Shown one piece after another: positions 18,660 through 28,060 of a stretch of DNA of 64,000 nucleotides. This stretch comes from Thermoanaerobacter kivui (GTDB lineage Bacteria; Bacillota; Thermoanaerobacteria; Thermoanaerobacterales; Thermoanaerobacteraceae). The stretch is taken from contig NZ_CP009170.1 in NCBI RefSeq assembly GCF_000763575.1, positions 1,298,501-1,362,500 on the forward strand, written 5' to 3'. The notes below the pieces were generated by a model. The model searched no databases, was not told the DNA's origin, and saw only the letters and a list, made by a program, of their open reading frames with translations. How positions within the stretch are numbered: the stretch's first letter is position 1; each line of letters starts with the position of its first letter. The position numbers were made by a program, and so were the translations under genes.

Positions 18660-19721
18660 TTAAAAATTATTCTTTACGTAGTCATTTATACAAATCCGCA
18701 TAATTTTTCTGTAATAACAAAGAACTATCATGTCATAAGGTATTTTCTGTGACATTTTAAATTTTGCATTTACATTATATTTATTTTCTAAAATCTGTTT
18801 GTTGTGCTTTTTTTGTCCTATAACTGTTGAGATGCGTTTTTCATTGGAAATAATAGACACATCAGTATTTCGTATATTTTTCTCTTCAAAAATTTTCATC
18901 AATACATCTAAAATAACACGTGATTCCACTAATTGACCCATTGCAGGATGAAAAGGTCCTGCTACCACATCACCATTATAACTGATATTTTCCGTTGGTT
19001 GAAGTCCTATTCTTATAACTTCAACATCATTTTTAAGAAAGATTATATACAATCTTTTAGAAATTTCAACAGTTTCCTCTAAATTTAAAGGCTTATATCG
19101 GCCATCTTTATACATCTTTTCAAGGTAAGTTCCTTTGATCACCAAAGTAGGATAAATTCGCACGAAATCAGGCTTCAATTGAACAATTTTTTGGGCAGTA
19201 TTTAAAGATTTATCTAAGTCATCCCCTGGTAAGCTTATCATAATTTGCAAACCTAACTTAAAATCGTACTGCCGTATAAGTTTTACGGCATTTATAACGT
19301 CAAGACTTGAATGACCTCTTCGACTTTTTAGTAACACCTCATCATCCATTGATTGTACCCCAAGTTCAATTATTGAAGCATTATATCTCTTTAAGTTCTC
19401 TAAGATTTCAGGGTTTATATAATCGGGACGTGTGGACAAACGAATGGCATCTATTTGTCCTTTATCCAAGTACTCTTTTGCAATACCTAAATACATACTT
19501 TGTTTTTCAATTGGAATACCAGTAAAACTTCCGCCAAAAAACGATACTTCTACTCTTGCATCCTTTGGTATAGTCTTTAAATGGCTTTCTATAGTATGTC
19601 GCACGTATTTTTCAGTTATTTCTTCCTCATGTCCCGTTATAGCGTTTTGATTACAAAATACACATTTAAAAGGACATCCTAAATGTGGTATAAAAATTGG
19701 TATTATATACATGCCTTTCAT
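18660..19721 (-). CDS. Radical SAM protein, Elp3-like family
   Basis: The 353-residue protein carries the radical SAM cluster motif as CPFKCVFC (C-x3-C-x2-C, about residues 16-23) and SFFGGSFTGIP, DAIRLSTRPDYI and SIIELGVQSMDDEVL, which resemble the Elp3/oxygen-independent coproporphyrinogen oxidase-like branch. No Elp3 acetyltransferase domain follows, so it is a stand-alone catalytic core of a conserved clostridial family usually encoded beside rnc and smc. The substrate is unknown; RNA modification is a guess from neighbours. Its ATG overlaps the rnc stop as ATGA, so translation is coupled. Confidence 0.85.
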   Translation of the reverse strand: MKGMYIIPIFIPHLGCPFKCVFCNQNAITGHEEEITEKYVRHTIESHLKTIPKDARVEVSFFGGSFTGIPIEKQSMYLGIAKEYLDKGQIDAIRLSTRPDYINPEILENLKRYNASIIELGVQSMDDEVLLKSRRGHSSLDVINAVKLIRQYDFKLGLQIMISLPGDDLDKSLNTAQKIVQLKPDFVRIYPTLVIKGTYLEKMYKDGRYKPLNLEETVEISKRLYIIFLKNDVEVIRIGLQPTENISYNGDVVAGPFHPAMGQLVESRVILDVLMKIFEEKNIRNTDVSIISNEKRISTVIGQKKHNKQILENKYNVNAKFKMSQKIPYDMIVLCYYRKIMRICINDYVKNNF

Positions 19722-20416
19722 TTTATTATCCCCAGTTTATTTAATGCTTCCATCGCAGCAGCCTGTTCTGCTTCTTTTTTGCTCTTTCCATAACCTTCCC
19801 CTAACACCACATCTCCAATTCTCACCTGCATCACAAAAGTCTTGTTGTGGTCTGGACCTACCTCTTTCACAAGCTCATAAGTAATTTTTCCTATTCCCAT
19901 ACTTTGTACCACTTCTTGAAGTTTTGTCTTGTAGTCGCGATAAATCAATCCTTTTAACACTTCTTCTATTATATCCTTAAACAAGTCCAAAATTATTTTT
20001 CTTACGGTATCAAGTCCAGCATCAAGATATATAGCAGCCAGTAATGCCTCCATAGCATCGGCAAGGATGGAGTCTCTCTCCCTTCCTCCCGTAAGCTCTT
20101 CTCCCTTTCCAACCCGCAAAAATGTCCCCAATCCTATCTCTCTTGCACACCTTGCAAGAGAAGGTTCACAAACTATCTCTGCTCTGTATTTAGAAAGAGA
20201 ACCCTCTTCCAAATCTTTTCTTTTTTTATACAGATACTCACTTATGACAAGGCTCAAGACGGCATCACCTAAAAATTCCAGCCTTTCATTGCTTATTTTG
20301 TTGTTTTTGCCTTCATTTGCCCACGAACTATGGGTCAAAGCTTCTTTTATCAGATTTTTATCTTTAAATGTATAATTTATCCTTTCCTCTAATTCGTTAA
20401 AACTTTCCCTTCTCAC
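19718..20416 (-). CDS. rnc: Ribonuclease III
   Basis: RNase III cuts double-stranded RNA, including the rRNA precursor. The catalytic signature NERLEFLGDAVLSLVIS, a second acidic site DAMEALLAAIYLDAG, and a C-terminal double-stranded RNA-binding domain (from about DYKTKLQEVVQ to the end, with GYGKSKKEAEQAAA) are all present. The frame is open to 20494 inside fabF, but GTG at 20416 has AAAGAGGTATAGAA upstream, starts 13 bases after the fabF stop, and gives 232 residues, the family size. An ATG at 20458 is a less likely alternative. Confidence 0.95.
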   Translation of the reverse strand: MRRESFNELEERINYTFKDKNLIKEALTHSSWANEGKNNKISNERLEFLGDAVLSLVISEYLYKKRKDLEEGSLSKYRAEIVCEPSLARCAREIGLGTFLRVGKGEELTGGRERDSILADAMEALLAAIYLDAGLDTVRKIILDLFKDIIEEVLKGLIYRDYKTKLQEVVQSMGIGKITYELVKEVGPDHNKTFVMQVRIGDVVLGEGYGKSKKEAEQAAAMEALNKLGIIK

Positions 20417-20429
20417 TTCTATACCTCTT

Positions 20430-21659
20430 TTAAAATTTTTTAAAAAGTAATGTTCCATTGTGGCCACCAAAACCAAAGGAATTAGAAATAGCATAATTCA
20501 CATTGTATTCTATAGCTTTGTTAGGTACATAGTTTAAATCGCATTCTGGGTCAGGGGTTTCGTAATTGATTGTAGGAGGAATAATTCCATTTTTTATAGT
20601 CAAAACAGTGGCAACAGCCTCTATTGCACCTGCTGCTCCCAGCAAGTGACCTGTCATAGATTTTATCGAACTTATACACAACTTATACGCATGGTCTTTG
20701 AAAACAGTTTTTATAGCCATTGTTTCGTATTTGTCGTTGTATTCTGTAGACGTTCCATGAGCATTGATGTAGTCTATCATTTCAAAGTTGACATTTCCAT
20801 CTTTTAAAGCCGCCTCCATTGCTCTTGCAGCTCCTTCACCTTCTGGAGCTGGAGCAGTTATGTGATAAGCATCGTCTGTCGCTCCATAACCTATTATTTC
20901 TGCGTAAATTTTAGCACCTCTTTTTTGTGCATGGTCTAATGACTCTAAAATTAAGCTTGCAGACCCTTCTCCCATTACAAAACCGTCTCTTCCCAGATCA
21001 AAAGGTCTTGAAGCTTTTTGTGGGTCTTCATTTGTAGACATGGCTTTCATAGCACAAAATCCTGCAAAAGACATTGGAGTTATAGCTGCTTCAGTGCCTC
21101 CTGTAAGTATGACGTCCGCATCACCTCTCTGTATGGCTTTAAAAGCCTCTCCTATGGCATTGGTGCTTGAAGCACAAGCATTTACTATGGTCTCATTTAT
21201 TCCTTTAAGTCCAAAACTTATCGCAATTTGACCTGCTGCCATATTTGCTATCATCATTGGAATAAAAAAGGGGCTTACTCTTCCAGGTCCTTTTTCATAC
21301 ATCACTTTCATCTGATTTTCAAAAGTCTCAATACCACCAATACCTGTGCCGTAAATAACTCCAAACCTATTTAAATCGCTTCGCGAAAGGTCAATCTGCG
21401 AGTCCTCCAAAGCCAATTTCGCACTTGCTACAGCAAATTGAATAAATCTATCCATTCTTTTGGCTTCTTTTTTATCAATGTATAGCGTTGGGTCAAAGTC
21501 TTTTACTTCAGCCGCGACTTTGGTAGGAAACTCTGAAACATCAAACTTTCTAACTACATCTATTCCTGACTTTCCATTTATTAAAGAACTCCAAAATTCT
21601 TCAATAGTATTGCCTAAAGGAGAAATAACTCCTACTCCAGTTATAACTACTCTGTTCAT
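20430..21659 (-). CDS. fabF: Beta-ketoacyl-ACP synthase II
   Basis: FabF catalyses chain-extending condensation of acyl groups with malonyl-ACP. The Cys-His-His triad is visible as [12 protein letters not shown] (about Cys163), [12 protein letters not shown] and [13 protein letters not shown]. The length of 409 residues is normal. It follows acpP after a hairpin at 21702-21718 and precedes rnc. It is the last fatty-acid gene of the operon. Confidence 0.97.
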   Translation of the reverse strand: MNRVVITGVGVISPLGNTIEEFWSSLINGKSGIDVVRKFDVSEFPTKVAAEVKDFDPTLYIDKKEAKRMDRFIQFAVASAKLALEDSQIDLSRSDLNRFGVIYGTGIGGIETFENQMKVMYEKGPGRVSPFFIPMMIANMAAGQIAISFGLKGINETIVNACASSTNAIGEAFKAIQRGDADVILTGGTEAAITPMSFAGFCAMKAMSTNEDPQKASRPFDLGRDGFVMGEGSASLILESLDHAQKRGAKIYAEIIGYGATDDAYHITAPAPEGEGAARAMEAALKDGNVNFEMIDYINAHGTSTEYNDKYETMAIKTVFKDHAYKLCISSIKSMTGHLLGAAGAIEAVATVLTIKNGIIPPTINYETPDPECDLNYVPNKAIEYNVNYAISNSFGFGGHNGTLLFKKF

Positions 21660-21697
21660 AAATTAAACCTCCAAATACTGTGAAATTAAATATTGCA

Positions 21698-21718
21698 TAA
21701 AGTCCCGCAGAGCGGGAC
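21698..21718 (-). terminator. Hairpin between acpP and fabF, possible partial terminator
   Basis: On the minus strand GTCCCGC, a TCT loop and GCGGGAC form a 7-bp, very G/C-rich stem followed by TTTAT. It lies 6 bases after the acpP stop. The short T-run suggests incomplete termination or an mRNA 3'-end stabiliser, which would let acpP be made in excess of fabF. Confidence 0.6.
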
Positions 21719-21723
21719 CTAAA

Positions 21724-21951
21724 TTATTCAAGATTGCTTAAATATTCTACTACATCACCAACTGTTTTGATTTTTTCAGCATCCTCATCTGGAATTTCAA
21801 TATCAAACTCTTCTTCAAGAGCCATTATAAGCTCTACTATGTCCAATGAATCTGCCCCTAAATCATCTATAAAAGATGATTCCATTGTTATCTCGTCTGG
21901 ATCGATACCAAGTTGTTCAGCTATTATATCCCTTACCTTTTCAAAAATCAT
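21724..21951 (-). CDS. acpP: Acyl carrier protein
   Basis: ACP carries growing acyl chains on a phosphopantetheine arm. The 75-residue acidic protein has the attachment Ser in [19 protein letters not shown], with [15 protein letters not shown] after it. The ATG at 21951 follows GAGAGGAGGTGAAACAAT, one of the strongest ribosome sites in the window, in keeping with the high ACP demand. Confidence 0.98.
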   Translation of the reverse strand: MIFEKVRDIIAEQLGIDPDEITMESSFIDDLGADSLDIVELIMALEEEFDIEIPDEDAEKIKTVGDVVEYLSNLE

Positions 21952-21991
21952 ATTGTTTCACCTCCTCTCAGAGATATACATTATGATAATA

Positions 21992-22738
21992 TTACATAAC
22001 CATTCCTCCGTCAACATTTATTACTTGCCCAGTAATGTAATCTGAGGCGTCGCTAGCCAAAAAAGCCACTAATTCGGCAACATCTTCTGGTTTTCCAGCT
22101 CTTTTTAACGGAATGCTCTTTAGCATATTCTCTTTTATTTCCTCTTTTAGTACATTTGTCATATCTGTCTCTATAAAACCTGGTGCTACAGCATTTACTG
22201 TTATTCCGCGACTGGCAAGTTCTTTTGCCGCAGATTTTGTAAGCCCAATAACTCCTGCCTTTGAAGCAGCATAATTAGCTTGCCCTGCATTTCCTATCAT
22301 TCCTACAACTGATGTAATATTTATTATTTTACCTTTTCTCTTTTTTATCATATACTTTGAGGCAAATTTTATTACATTAAAAGTACCTTTTAAGTTTACG
22401 TCTATTACTTCATCCCAATCACTTTCACTCATTTTCAAAATCAAATTGTCTTTTGTTATGCCCGCATTATTTACAACAACATCTATATTTCCAAATTTTT
22501 TAACAATCTCATCGATAGCCTTTTCCACATCTTCATATTGTGAAACATCGCATTTTACAGCCATAGCATCTACTCCATACTTTTTCACTTCATTGACAAC
22601 CTCTTCAGCACTTTTTTCGCTCTTTGAATAATTGACGACAATATTAAATCCGTCCTTAGCTAAGCGAAGTGCAATGGCACGGCCAATTCCTCGAGACGCG
22701 CCAGTAATAAAAGCAGTTTTTCTTTCAGAATTCATCAT
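21992..22738 (-). CDS. fabG: 3-oxoacyl-ACP reductase
   Basis: FabG uses NADPH to reduce the beta-keto group after each condensation. It is a short-chain dehydrogenase of 248 residues: the cofactor motif [13 protein letters not shown] at about 10-22, NNAGITKD, the Ser of [11 protein letters not shown] and the catalytic [10 protein letters not shown] (Tyr-x3-Lys) are all present, with [10 protein letters not shown] at the C-terminus. Its ATG overlaps the fabD stop (TAATG). It lies between fabD and acpP. Confidence 0.97.
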   Translation of the reverse strand: MMNSERKTAFITGASRGIGRAIALRLAKDGFNIVVNYSKSEKSAEEVVNEVKKYGVDAMAVKCDVSQYEDVEKAIDEIVKKFGNIDVVVNNAGITKDNLILKMSESDWDEVIDVNLKGTFNVIKFASKYMIKKRKGKIINITSVVGMIGNAGQANYAASKAGVIGLTKSAAKELASRGITVNAVAPGFIETDMTNVLKEEIKENMLKSIPLKRAGKPEDVAELVAFLASDASDYITGQVINVDGGMVM

Positions 22739-23667
22739 TATACCCCCAACGCTGATAGAGTCTTTAGAAGCGACTCCTCATTTTCAAAATTATAAGCTGC
22801 TTTACTTTTATCTATCTTTTTAACAAAACCTGTAAGGGTTTTGCCCGGACCTATCTCAATAAAAGTATCTACTCCCTCTTCAATCATTTTTTTGACAGAC
22901 TGTTCCCACAAAACAGGATGGCTTACCTGTTTTACAAGTAAATCTTTTACTTCTTCTTTTTTGGCGTAATCTGCTGTGACATTTGATATTACAGTAATTT
23001 TCAAATCTTTAATTTCAACTTTTTCTAAATCTTTTTGTAATAACTCCCCGGCTTTTTTTAGCATGCTGCAATGAAAAGGAGCGCTTACTGCTAAGACCAC
23101 AGCCCTTTTTGCCCCTCTTTCTTTTGCCAATTCAACGGCTCTTTCTACAGCCTTTACTTCACCAGATATAACTAACTGTCCAGGACAATTGTAATTAGCA
23201 GGTTCTACTATTCCCACCTCTGATGCAACGCGACAAATCTCTTCTACAACTTCATTTTCTAAGCCAAGTATAGCTGCCATCGTCCCTACTCCTTGAGGAA
23301 CGACTTCTTGCATGTATTTCCCCCTATTTTTAACTAAACGCACTGCATCTTCAAAATCCAGTGCTTCTGACAGCACTAATGAAGCGTACTCTCCTAAGCT
23401 TAAACCACCAGTCACATCCGCTTTTATTCCTCTATTTTGCAAAACTTTAGTCAAGGCTACACAGACTGTCAAAATAGCAGGTTGTGTGTTTTCTGTTTTC
23501 ATAAGTTCTTCTTCAGGACCTTCAAAACAAAGTTTAGATATACTAAACCCCAATGCCTTGTCAGCTTTTTCAAAAATCTCTCTGGCTTCTTCATATTTTT
23601 CGTATATGTCTTTTCCCATCCCTGCATATTGGGCACCTTGCCCTGGATAAATAAATGCAATTTTCAT
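22738..23667 (-). CDS. fabD: Malonyl-CoA-ACP transacylase
   Basis: FabD moves malonyl groups from CoA to ACP. The 309-residue protein shows [16 protein letters not shown] at the N-terminus, the nucleophile Ser in [14 protein letters not shown] (about residue 90), and the catalytic His in [15 protein letters not shown] (about 200). The ATG at 23667 stands behind GAGGTGAAAGG, 4 bases after the fabK stop. Confidence 0.97.
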   Translation of the reverse strand: MKIAFIYPGQGAQYAGMGKDIYEKYEEAREIFEKADKALGFSISKLCFEGPEEELMKTENTQPAILTVCVALTKVLQNRGIKADVTGGLSLGEYASLVLSEALDFEDAVRLVKNRGKYMQEVVPQGVGTMAAILGLENEVVEEICRVASEVGIVEPANYNCPGQLVISGEVKAVERAVELAKERGAKRAVVLAVSAPFHCSMLKKAGELLQKDLEKVEIKDLKITVISNVTADYAKKEEVKDLLVKQVSHPVLWEQSVKKMIEEGVDTFIEIGPGKTLTGFVKKIDKSKAAYNFENEESLLKTLSALGV

Positions 23668-23671
23668 CCTT

Positions 23672-24613
23672 TCACCTCATTTTATACAAATTGTCAATAA
23701 CCTCACTGGCTTGTTTCATTATGTCCTCTATTATTTCCTTGACAGGTTTAATGTCATTTATGAATCCAGCAATTTGTCCTGCCATGACAGACCCGTATTC
23801 CACATCGCCGTCTACAACAGCAGCTCTTAATTTCCCTTCACCCAATTTTTCCAATTCCTCTTTAGAAGCTCCTCTTTGCTCTAATTTTTCAAACTCTCTT
23901 GTCAGTTTGTTTTTTAAAGACCTGACAGGATGGCCAGTACTTCTCCCTGTTACTACTGCATCCCTGTCTTTTGCTTTTAAAATATACTCTTTATACCTGG
24001 GATGTGCTGTACATTCTGTGGAACACACAAAACGCGTCCCCATCTGAACACCTGAAGCGCCTAAGCAAAAAGCAGCAGCAAAACCTCTACCGTCAGCAAT
24101 TCCTCCCGCCGCAATGACAGGAATCTTAACAGCATCCACCACCTGAGGAACTAACGCAAATGTCGTCAATTCCCCAATATGTCCTCCTGATTCTGTTCCT
24201 TCAGCAATAACAGCATCCACTCCAATATCCTCCATCCTTTTAGCCAAAGCCACTGAAGGAACCACAGGAATGACTTTTATGTTCCGTTCTTTGAGCCTTT
24301 GTATGTACTTGCCAGGATTTCCTGCTCCAGTAGTTATTACTTCTACTCTTTCTTCCAATATTACTTCCATAACTTCATCCACAAAAGGAGATAGAAGCAT
24401 CACATTGACGCCAAAAGGCTTATCTGTCAATTCCCTCGCTTTACGTATTTGTTCCCTCACAAAACTGGCTGGTGCATTTCCTGCACCTATAATACCTAAT
24501 CCTCCAGCATTTGAAACGGCTGCCGCAAGTTCTGCTGTTGCAACCCAAGCCATTCCACCTTGAAATATTGGATATTTTATGTTTAACATTTCTACTATTT
24601 TCGTTTTAAACAT
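23672..24613 (-). CDS. fabK: Enoyl-ACP reductase II (FMN-dependent)
   Basis: FabK is the flavin-type enoyl reductase that completes each elongation cycle; it replaces FabI and is insensitive to triclosan in other species. Motifs [56 protein letters not shown] and GVQMGTRF are typical of the 2-nitropropane dioxygenase/FabK barrel. The frame opens at 24658 inside fabH, but ATG at 24613 ([11 protein letters not shown]) has AAGGAGTGAAAAT upstream and gives 313 residues. No fabI is visible in the operon. Confidence 0.94.
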   Translation of the reverse strand: MFKTKIVEMLNIKYPIFQGGMAWVATAELAAAVSNAGGLGIIGAGNAPASFVREQIRKARELTDKPFGVNVMLLSPFVDEVMEVILEERVEVITTGAGNPGKYIQRLKERNIKVIPVVPSVALAKRMEDIGVDAVIAEGTESGGHIGELTTFALVPQVVDAVKIPVIAAGGIADGRGFAAAFCLGASGVQMGTRFVCSTECTAHPRYKEYILKAKDRDAVVTGRSTGHPVRSLKNKLTREFEKLEQRGASKEELEKLGEGKLRAAVVDGDVEYGSVMAGQIAGFINDIKPVKEIIEDIMKQASEVIDNLYKMR

Positions 24614-24624
24614 ATTTTCACTCC

Positions 24625-25620
24625 TTACTTGCTCCATCTTATAACACTTGAACCCCATGTTAAACCTGCTCCAAAAGCAACTGTGAGTATAATATCACCT
24701 TTTTTAATTAGACCTTTTCTATAAGCCTCGTCTAAAGCTATTGCAACAGAAGCAGCAGAAGTATTGCCATATTTGTCAAGATTTATATATACTTTATCAT
24801 TAGTAAGTTTTAGCCTTTTTCTTGCAGCTTCAATTATGCGCGTATTTGCTTGATGTGGTATGAGCATATCAATATCTTCAGGTTTTAATCCGCATCTATT
24901 CAATGCTTCAATTGTCGCGCTGTCCATCACTTTTACCGCAAATTTAAAAACTTCTTGCCCTTCCATAAAAATAGTGTGCAAATTATTTTTCACTGTTTCT
25001 TCACTGGCAGGCATCCTTGAACCTCCTGCTGGCATGTATAGGTATTTGCCACCAGTTCCGTCAGCTCCCAAATAAGAACTTAATATTCCATATCCACTTT
25101 CTACTCTTCCTACAACAGCTGCGCCTGCCCCATCTCCAAAGAGCACACAGGTGTTCCTGTCTTTCCAATTAGTAATTTTAGATAAAGTTTCTGCTCCAAT
25201 AACCAAAATTTTACTATACATGCCGGTTTCAATGAACTGTTGAGCTATAGCAAGCCCATATATAAAACCGGAACATCCCACAGAGATATCTAAAGTAGCT
25301 GCATTAACCGCTCCCAAATTTGCTTGCACTATGCAGGCAGTAGAAGGAAAATTCATATCTGGCGTAACAGTAGCAACTATAATCATATCAATTTGTAAAG
25401 CATCGACATTGGCATCTTGAAAAGCTTTTTTCGCAGCTTCAGTCGCCAAATCGGAAGTGGCTTGAGAAGAATCCGCAATGCGCCTTTCTTTAATTCCTGT
25501 TCTGGTGGTAATCCATTCATCAGAAGTGTCCACCATTTTTTCTAAATCAAAATTGGTAAGAATTTTATCCGGAACGAAACTACCTGTCCCTAAAATTCCT
25601 GCTGCAATTTTTTTACACAC
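24625..25620 (-). CDS. fabH: Beta-ketoacyl-ACP synthase III
   Basis: FabH starts fatty-acid synthesis by condensing an acyl-CoA with malonyl-ACP. The catalytic Cys is in [12 protein letters not shown] (about residue 114), the His in [11 protein letters not shown] and the Asn in [11 protein letters not shown]. The length of 331 residues is normal. The start is GTG at 25620, overlapping the plsX end by 8 bases. Confidence 0.97.
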   Translation of the reverse strand: MCKKIAAGILGTGSFVPDKILTNFDLEKMVDTSDEWITTRTGIKERRIADSSQATSDLATEAAKKAFQDANVDALQIDMIIVATVTPDMNFPSTACIVQANLGAVNAATLDISVGCSGFIYGLAIAQQFIETGMYSKILVIGAETLSKITNWKDRNTCVLFGDGAGAAVVGRVESGYGILSSYLGADGTGGKYLYMPAGGSRMPASEETVKNNLHTIFMEGQEVFKFAVKVMDSATIEALNRCGLKPEDIDMLIPHQANTRIIEAARKRLKLTNDKVYINLDKYGNTSAASVAIALDEAYRKGLIKKGDIILTVAFGAGLTWGSSVIRWSK

Positions 25621-26611
25621 TTAGCTCATCTCCCATTGACTCAATTTCTTCTTTTATGTGATTTAAAACATCATTGTCCACAAAAGTTTTTGCCTGCTTT
25701 ATCGCATTAAAAATAGCTTTTGCTTTTGAATTGCCATGGGCTTTTATGACTGGCTTTTTAATTCCTAAAAGAGGTGCACCGCCATATTCGGTATAATCCA
25801 TTTTTTTTGTAATTCTCTTTAATCCACCCATCACCAACAAAGCGCCTAATTTTGTAAAAATGTTTCTTTTAAACTCTTCTTTTAAAAGATGTGCGATTAC
25901 AGAAGCAATTCCCTCCATAGATTTTAGTATAGCATTTCCTACAAAACCGTCACAAACTACTACTTCACATACTCCATAAGGAATGTCTCTTCCTTCAACA
26001 TTTCCAATAAAATTCAGCTTTGTCTTTTTAAGCCCTTCAAAAGCCCTTTTAATTACATCATTTCCTTTTCCTTCTTCTGTACCTATATTAAAAAGTCCTA
26101 CTCTTGGCCTTTCTATCCCAAACATTTTCTGCGCGTAAACATGCCCCATAACTGCAAACTGCATGAGATTGTAAGCATCGCAATTTGTATTTGACCCAGC
26201 ATCTAAAAGCACCACAGCCCCTTCTCGAGTAGGGAGTATAGGAGCTAATGCAGGTCTGTCAATCCCTTTGAGACGCCCTAATATCAAAAGAGAACCTGCC
26301 ATTAGTGCACCAGTGTTTCCCGCGGATAAAAAAGCATCGACTTTGTCATTTTTTAGTAATTCTAATCCTACCACCATAGAAGAATCTTTCTTTTTTCTTA
26401 TAGCGTTAACAGGTGATTCGTTGTTTGTAATTACTTCTGTAGTATAAACAAGTCTTAGTCTTTCATTTTTTCCTTGAAGCTTTTCTAAAGCTTCTTTATT
26501 CCCTATAAGTACAATTTCTACGTCATCAAAATGATGTAATGCTTCTAAGCTGCCCTTGATTATTTCCTCTGGAGCATGGTCGCCGCCCATAGCATCAATT
26601 GCCAACTTCAA
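25613..26611 (-). CDS. plsX: Phosphate acyltransferase PlsX
   Basis: PlsX makes acyl-phosphate from acyl-ACP, the acyl donor for PlsY in phosphatidic acid synthesis. It also accepts acyl-phosphate made by fatty-acid kinase. The N-terminus [17 protein letters not shown] and later [14 protein letters not shown] and [17 protein letters not shown] are family features. TTG at 26611 gives the usual [11 protein letters not shown] start with AGGAG eight bases upstream; GTG at 26620 overlaps that site and is unlikely. The 5' end overlaps fapR by about 17 bases. Confidence 0.95.
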   Translation of the reverse strand: MKLAIDAMGGDHAPEEIIKGSLEALHHFDDVEIVLIGNKEALEKLQGKNERLRLVYTTEVITNNESPVNAIRKKKDSSMVVGLELLKNDKVDAFLSAGNTGALMAGSLLILGRLKGIDRPALAPILPTREGAVVLLDAGSNTNCDAYNLMQFAVMGHVYAQKMFGIERPRVGLFNIGTEEGKGNDVIKRAFEGLKKTKLNFIGNVEGRDIPYGVCEVVVCDGFVGNAILKSMEGIASVIAHLLKEEFKRNIFTKLGALLVMGGLKRITKKMDYTEYGGAPLLGIKKPVIKAHGNSKAKAIFNAIKQAKTFVDNDVLNHIKEEIESMGDELSV

Positions 26612-27197
26612 TAGTGTCACTCCTTTTTTTTAGAAAATCTTCATCGATGGATACTAAGATGAATTTGCCCCGGAAAACTTCTCTGTCTTTTACTTTTATC
26701 TTGACCCATACAAAATATTTGTTTCCCCTTTGCCTTATGACTTCTGCTTTAGCTACAAGCCTGTCTCCTACTTTGACAGGAAACTTATACTTTATGTTGG
26801 CTACGCCAATCAGGGCAGCAGAAGCATCAATAACTGACATAGCTAAAGACTCTGCCTGGGAATAAATATATTGCCCTTTTACAATTTTAGTCTTTACAAA
26901 AACCATGTCCTCTGTTGGTTCAAAAATTGATATTCCCCTTTTTCCTAATTCAAGGTCTATCAACTCTCCCACAACTTCAGTGTCCGTAATCGTCCTCACT
27001 TTTTGATAATTTTTTTCTGCAACACTTTTTATACGTTCTCTAACTTCCGGAATGCCAAGCTCCATTCTGTCCAATCTTATAGTTTGGACACTGACACCAA
27101 ACATTTCTGCCAATTCATCATCTGTATAAAAGGGGTTTTCATTTATTTTTTCTTTTAAAACTTTTTGCCTTTCTGCTTTATTCATTCGTACAGCCAT
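26595..27197 (-). CDS. fapR: Fatty acid and phospholipid biosynthesis regulator FapR
   Basis: FapR represses fatty-acid and phospholipid genes and is released by malonyl-CoA. The 200-residue protein has an N-terminal DeoR-like helix-turn-helix ([20 protein letters not shown], about 24-43) and a C-terminal hot-dog ligand domain (about 75-185) with [21 protein letters not shown]. It is the first gene of the fap-plsX-fab operon, so it is probably autoregulated; a good promoter and a degenerate candidate site lie upstream. Confidence 0.95.
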   Translation of the reverse strand: MAVRMNKAERQKVLKEKINENPFYTDDELAEMFGVSVQTIRLDRMELGIPEVRERIKSVAEKNYQKVRTITDTEVVGELIDLELGKRGISIFEPTEDMVFVKTKIVKGQYIYSQAESLAMSVIDASAALIGVANIKYKFPVKVGDRLVAKAEVIRQRGNKYFVWVKIKVKDREVFRGKFILVSIDEDFLKKRSDTIEVGN

Positions 27198-27224
27198 ATT
27201 ACCAGCTCCAGATATTAGTTGTTT

Positions 27225-27240
27225 TTATGACCTACCCTAA
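27225..27240 (-). promoter_or_regulatory. Candidate FapR operator (degenerate)
   Basis: Directly after the fapR -10 box the plus strand reads TTATGACCTACCCTAA. It keeps the ACCTA centre and the TTA...TAA ends of the Bacillus site TTAGTACCTAGTACTAA but is one base shorter and differs at several positions. Position and neighbour favour FapR; the sequence match is weak. Confidence 0.3.
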
Positions 27241-27269
27241 ATTATAAATTATTTTTTTTGCAAAATCAA
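27241..27269 (-). promoter_or_regulatory. Promoter of the fapR-plsX-fab operon
   Basis: On the minus strand TTGATT (27269-27264), a 17-base spacer and TATAAT (27246-27241) form a strong sigma-A type promoter, placed between the rpmF terminator and the fapR start. Confidence 0.75.
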
Positions 27270-27270
27270 C

Positions 27271-27306
27271 TAAAAAAGTAGTAATAGGAGGGATCCTATT
27301 ACTACT
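27271..27306 (-). terminator. Rho-independent terminator after rpmF
   Basis: On the minus strand AGTAGTAATAGG and CCTATTACTACT form a perfect 12-bp stem with a six-base loop, followed by TTTTTTA. It begins one base after the rpmF stop codon and separates yceD-rpmF from the fapR operon. Confidence 0.92.
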
Positions 27307-27486
27307 TTATTCTTCCACTTTTATTACTTCTCTGTCTTTATAATATCCGCAGTTGGGACACACCCTATGGGGAAGTTTAGGTTCATGGCATTTAGGGCAC
27401 AATACATAAGCTGGTGGCACTAATTTATGACTGTTTCTCCTTGTATCTCTTCTTGCTTTGGATGTCCTTCTCTTTGGAACAGGCAT
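27307..27486 (-). CDS. rpmF: 50S ribosomal protein L32
   Basis: The 59-residue basic protein begins MPVPKRRTSKARRDTRR and carries a zinc-ribbon type CPKCHEPKLPHRVCPNCGYY, so it is the zinc-binding (C+) form of L32. The ATG at 27486 has AGGAGGTGTTAAA upstream. It follows yceD by 17 bases and ends at a perfect terminator; yceD-rpmF is a conserved pair across bacteria. Confidence 0.97.
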   Translation of the reverse strand: MPVPKRRTSKARRDTRRNSHKLVPPAYVLCPKCHEPKLPHRVCPNCGYYKDREVIKVEE

Positions 27487-27503
27487 TTTAACACCTCCTA
27501 CAT

Positions 27504-27989
27504 CTATTGCAATAATTTAGTTAGCACTTCTAACCGCGGATCTATTTCGCTGCGCTTACAATTGCAACTTCCATGATTTAAATTTGTACCGCAAATAGGG
27601 CACAAACCTTTGCAGTCCTCACTGCATAAAAATTTCATCGGCAATGACAAGATTAGAAAATGCACTACAAAAGTTGTCAAATCAAAATTTTCGTAAAAAC
27701 TGTCGTCGATTTTCTCGTCTATAGCCTCCTCCACGTATTCTCTCAATTTAAGGTTTAAGTCGTAGATAAACTCTTCCAAGCATCTGTCGCAAATTGCCTT
27801 TATACTGCCCACAATGTCTAACTCTGCAAAAAGTCCTTCTTTTCGAGCAGTGATGGTGCCATTAACATGGAGAGGGGTCACAACTTTGTACTCATTGCCT
27901 TTAAACTCAATGCTTTCTACATCTTCCACATAATCTACACTTATGCTGCGCCCAAGCTGTCCTTTGATTTTTGACAAATCGATTTTCAT
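27504..27989 (-). CDS. YceD/DUF177 family protein
   Basis: This 161-residue protein belongs to DUF177, nearly always encoded just before rpmF and implicated in 23S rRNA processing or accumulation in plants and bacteria. It has ICDRCLEEFIYDL in the middle and a C-terminal metal-binding-like cluster CSEDCKGLCPICGTNLNHGSCNC, which is typical of the family. The ribosome site is weak (GAAGAATA), but a consensus promoter stands just upstream. Confidence 0.9.
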   Translation of the reverse strand: MKIDLSKIKGQLGRSISVDYVEDVESIEFKGNEYKVVTPLHVNGTITARKEGLFAELDIVGSIKAICDRCLEEFIYDLNLKLREYVEEAIDEKIDDSFYENFDLTTFVVHFLILSLPMKFLCSEDCKGLCPICGTNLNHGSCNCKRSEIDPRLEVLTKLLQ

Positions 27990-28025
27990 TATTCTTCACA
28001 CACCTTAAAATAATTGCCATCACCT

Positions 28026-28054
28026 ATTATACTAACCCCGCTAATAATTGTCAA
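28026..28054 (-). promoter_or_regulatory. Consensus sigma-A promoter for yceD-rpmF
   Basis: On the minus strand TTGACA (28054-28049), a 17-base spacer and TATAAT (28031-28026) match the consensus exactly. It lies between the ackA stop and the yceD start. Confidence 0.9.
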
Positions 28055-28060
28055 GGCAAT

